64,000 nt of DNA from positions 49,198 to 113,197 of the forward strand of contig CALVDX010000006.1 in NCBI GenBank assembly GCA_944326425.1, written 5' to 3'. Source of the DNA: Candidatus Gastranaerophilales bacterium. GTDB taxonomy: Bacteria > Cyanobacteriota > Vampirovibrionia > Gastranaerophilales > Gastranaerophilaceae. A program made the position numbers and the translations under genes. Under the pieces are notes generated by a model. It was not told the DNA's origin. It saw only the letters and a program-made list of their open reading frames with translations, and did no database searches. This document shows, piece after piece, positions 63,381-64,000 of this stretch (the first letter of the stretch is position 1; every line of letters begins with the position of its first letter).

Positions 63381-63521
63381 GAGGCAATTTTAACCTTTTT
63401 TAGTGTAAAATGCGATATAAATCCCTTACTTGATATTTTTTTTTGAGACTTTATAATAAAAACAGGTTGCATTGGCAGCCTGCAGTTTTAGTATTGCCGA
63501 TTTATCAGTTGGGAAATATCT

Positions 63522-63731
63522 ACCAGGCTGCACTTCAGTAAATCTAAAAGAAATTTAATATAGTCGGAATGTAGCAGGGTCGCCCGTTTGCAAAGGTGCC
63601 GGCGGCACGTTTGGAAATGGGGCAGGCGAATGGAGAGACCGAAGGGCTCGATGGAGCCGTTTAGCCGAATCTTACCAAGCTGCGCTTCGATAAACTCAAA
63701 ACTTAATAATTCTTCTGTCGGAATGTAGCGC
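63522..63731 (+). repeat. Degenerate duplication of the tRNA-Pro upstream flank and 5' end
   Basis: CCAGGCTGCACTTCAGTAAA (63522 on) and CCAAGCTGCGCTTCGATAAA (63674 on) are imperfect copies. About 40 bases further, each runs into TCGGAATGTAGC: 63564-63575 in the first copy, and 63718-63729 at the 5' end of the tRNA in the second. The first copy then diverges and has no tRNA body. The spacer contains foldable GTGCCGGCGGCAC and GGCTCGATGGAGCC. Confidence 0.55.
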
Positions 63732-63792
63732 AGCTTGGTAGCGCACCGTGTTCGGGACGCGGGGGTCGCAGGTTCAAATCCTGTCATTCCGA
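63719..63792 (+). tRNA. tRNA-Pro (anticodon CGG)
   Basis: 74 nt folding as a full cloverleaf. Acceptor stem CGGAATG (63719-63725) with CATTCCG (63785-63791) and discriminator A63792; D-arm GCGC...GCGC; anticodon stem CCGTG/CGCGG around loop TTCGGGA (anticodon CGG at 63753-63755); T-arm GCAGG-TTCAAAT-CCTGT. The C1-G72 pair is typical of bacterial tRNA-Pro. No CCA is encoded; a T-run follows at once (ATTTTTT), which may help terminate transcription. Confidence 0.95.
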
Positions 63793-64000
63793 TTTTTTAG
63801 TACTTATTTTAGGCCTGACGGACAGGATTTGAACCTCTGTATCTGTAGTTTCGGGCTAACCTCGCTCCCGCTCGGTTTTTCGCCCAAAACGTCCTGTCAT
63901 TCCGATTTTTTAGTACTTATTTTAGGCCTGACGGACAGGATTTGAACCTCTGTATCTGTAGTTTCGGGCTAACCTCGCTCCCGCTCGGTTTTTCGCCCAA
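63781..64000 (+). repeat. 113-bp tandem repeat downstream of tRNA-Pro, second copy cut by window end
   Basis: CTGTCATTCCGATTTTTTAG begins at 63781 and recurs at 63894, and the following sequence is identical as far as the window shows (107 of 113 bases). The unit starts with the tRNA 3' end. It also contains GACAGGATTTGAACCT (63821-63836), the exact reverse complement of the tRNA T-arm segment at 63770-63785, and ends in the GC-rich stretch CTCGCTCCCGCTCGG. It may continue beyond the window. Confidence 0.85.

Noticed and set aside
63488..63787. Minus-strand 99-codon frame with MTGFEPATPASRTRC start
   Set aside because: It reads through the complement of tRNA-Pro; this peptide wording is a well-known artefact of tRNA complements.
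63748..63945. Plus-strand 65-codon frame with GSQVQILSF
   Set aside because: It lies on the tRNA-Pro 3' half and the tandem repeat; another typical tRNA-derived false protein.
63781..64000. Second tRNA on the minus strand in the 113-bp unit
   Set aside because: Only a T-arm and a possible acceptor half are present; no matching 5' acceptor, D-arm or anticodon arm could be folded.
63781..64000. CRISPR array
   Set aside because: Only two copies with no distinct spacers and no cas genes; it is a simple tandem repeat.

Overview
The window looks like a chromosomal segment of an anaerobic, diderm, low-GC gut bacterium. It most resembles the non-photosynthetic cyanobacterial relatives (Gastranaerophilales/Vampirovibrionia, formerly Melainabacteria). 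Evidence for a diderm: ExbB/ExbD/TonB, a TolC-type outer-membrane channel, a GT9 heptosyltransferase-like enzyme and many signal peptides. Evidence for anaerobiosis: class III ribonucleotide reductase (nrdD-nrdG) next to rubredoxin and a 2-hydroxyacyl-CoA dehydratase activase-like protein. The taxon call is inference from gene content and style of hypothetical proteins; no 16S rRNA or ribosomal protein gene is in the window.

Layout. 1-2256: a truncated alpha-glucan phosphorylase, a small unknown protein and a GT9 glycosyltransferase. 2277-8211: comM/yifB, then a minus-strand TonB-ExbB-ExbD-ExbD operon and two exported proteins. 8212-10248: a 60-bp tandem duplication and two unknown proteins. 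10236-16175: the tig-clpP-clpX-polA cluster on the minus strand. 16288-16576: a compact locus that I read as an undescribed par/Fst-like type I toxin-antitoxin module. It has a 26-residue hydrophobic peptide gene with a strong ribosome site. A convergent small RNA with a near-consensus promoter and an intrinsic terminator overlaps the 3' end of that gene. An 11-nt direct repeat makes the RNA complementary to the toxin leader.

16835-29100: small unknowns, a GT39-like membrane glycosyltransferase, aspS, a MarR-controlled HlyD/TolC efflux set with an 18-bp palindromic operator, and a SWIM-SNF2 helicase. 29566-37889: a consensus promoter driving rubredoxin-nrdD-nrdG, then a divergent prephenate dehydratase-like protein, a phosphohexomutase, an EamA transporter, lipA and lpd. 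38048-44681: a sugar-ABC ATPase next to a degenerate histidine kinase, small unknowns, a HAD phosphatase, a GT4 glycosyltransferase and one sugar-ABC permease.

44770-48332: a 24-bp inverted repeat and a large EF-hand/LysM protein broken by a one-base frameshift. 48456-55892: GH57 glucan hydrolase, CHASE2-GGDEF diguanylate cyclase, trmFO, a DUF2229 protein and ruvC. 55968-62600: a small protein under a repeat-rich promoter, then a 1997-residue membrane-anchored protein carrying split papain-like Cys/His/Asn motifs. 63177-64000: repeat-rich DNA around tRNA-Pro(CGG), including a 113-bp tandem unit that carries an inverted copy of the tRNA T-arm and runs off the window.

The carbohydrate genes (glucan phosphorylase, GH57, MsmX-type ATPase, MalF-type permease, phosphohexomutase) suggest a fermentative life using glucan storage and imported sugars. 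Promoter, terminator and small-RNA calls are pattern-based and untested. No computation beyond reading and hand counting was done.
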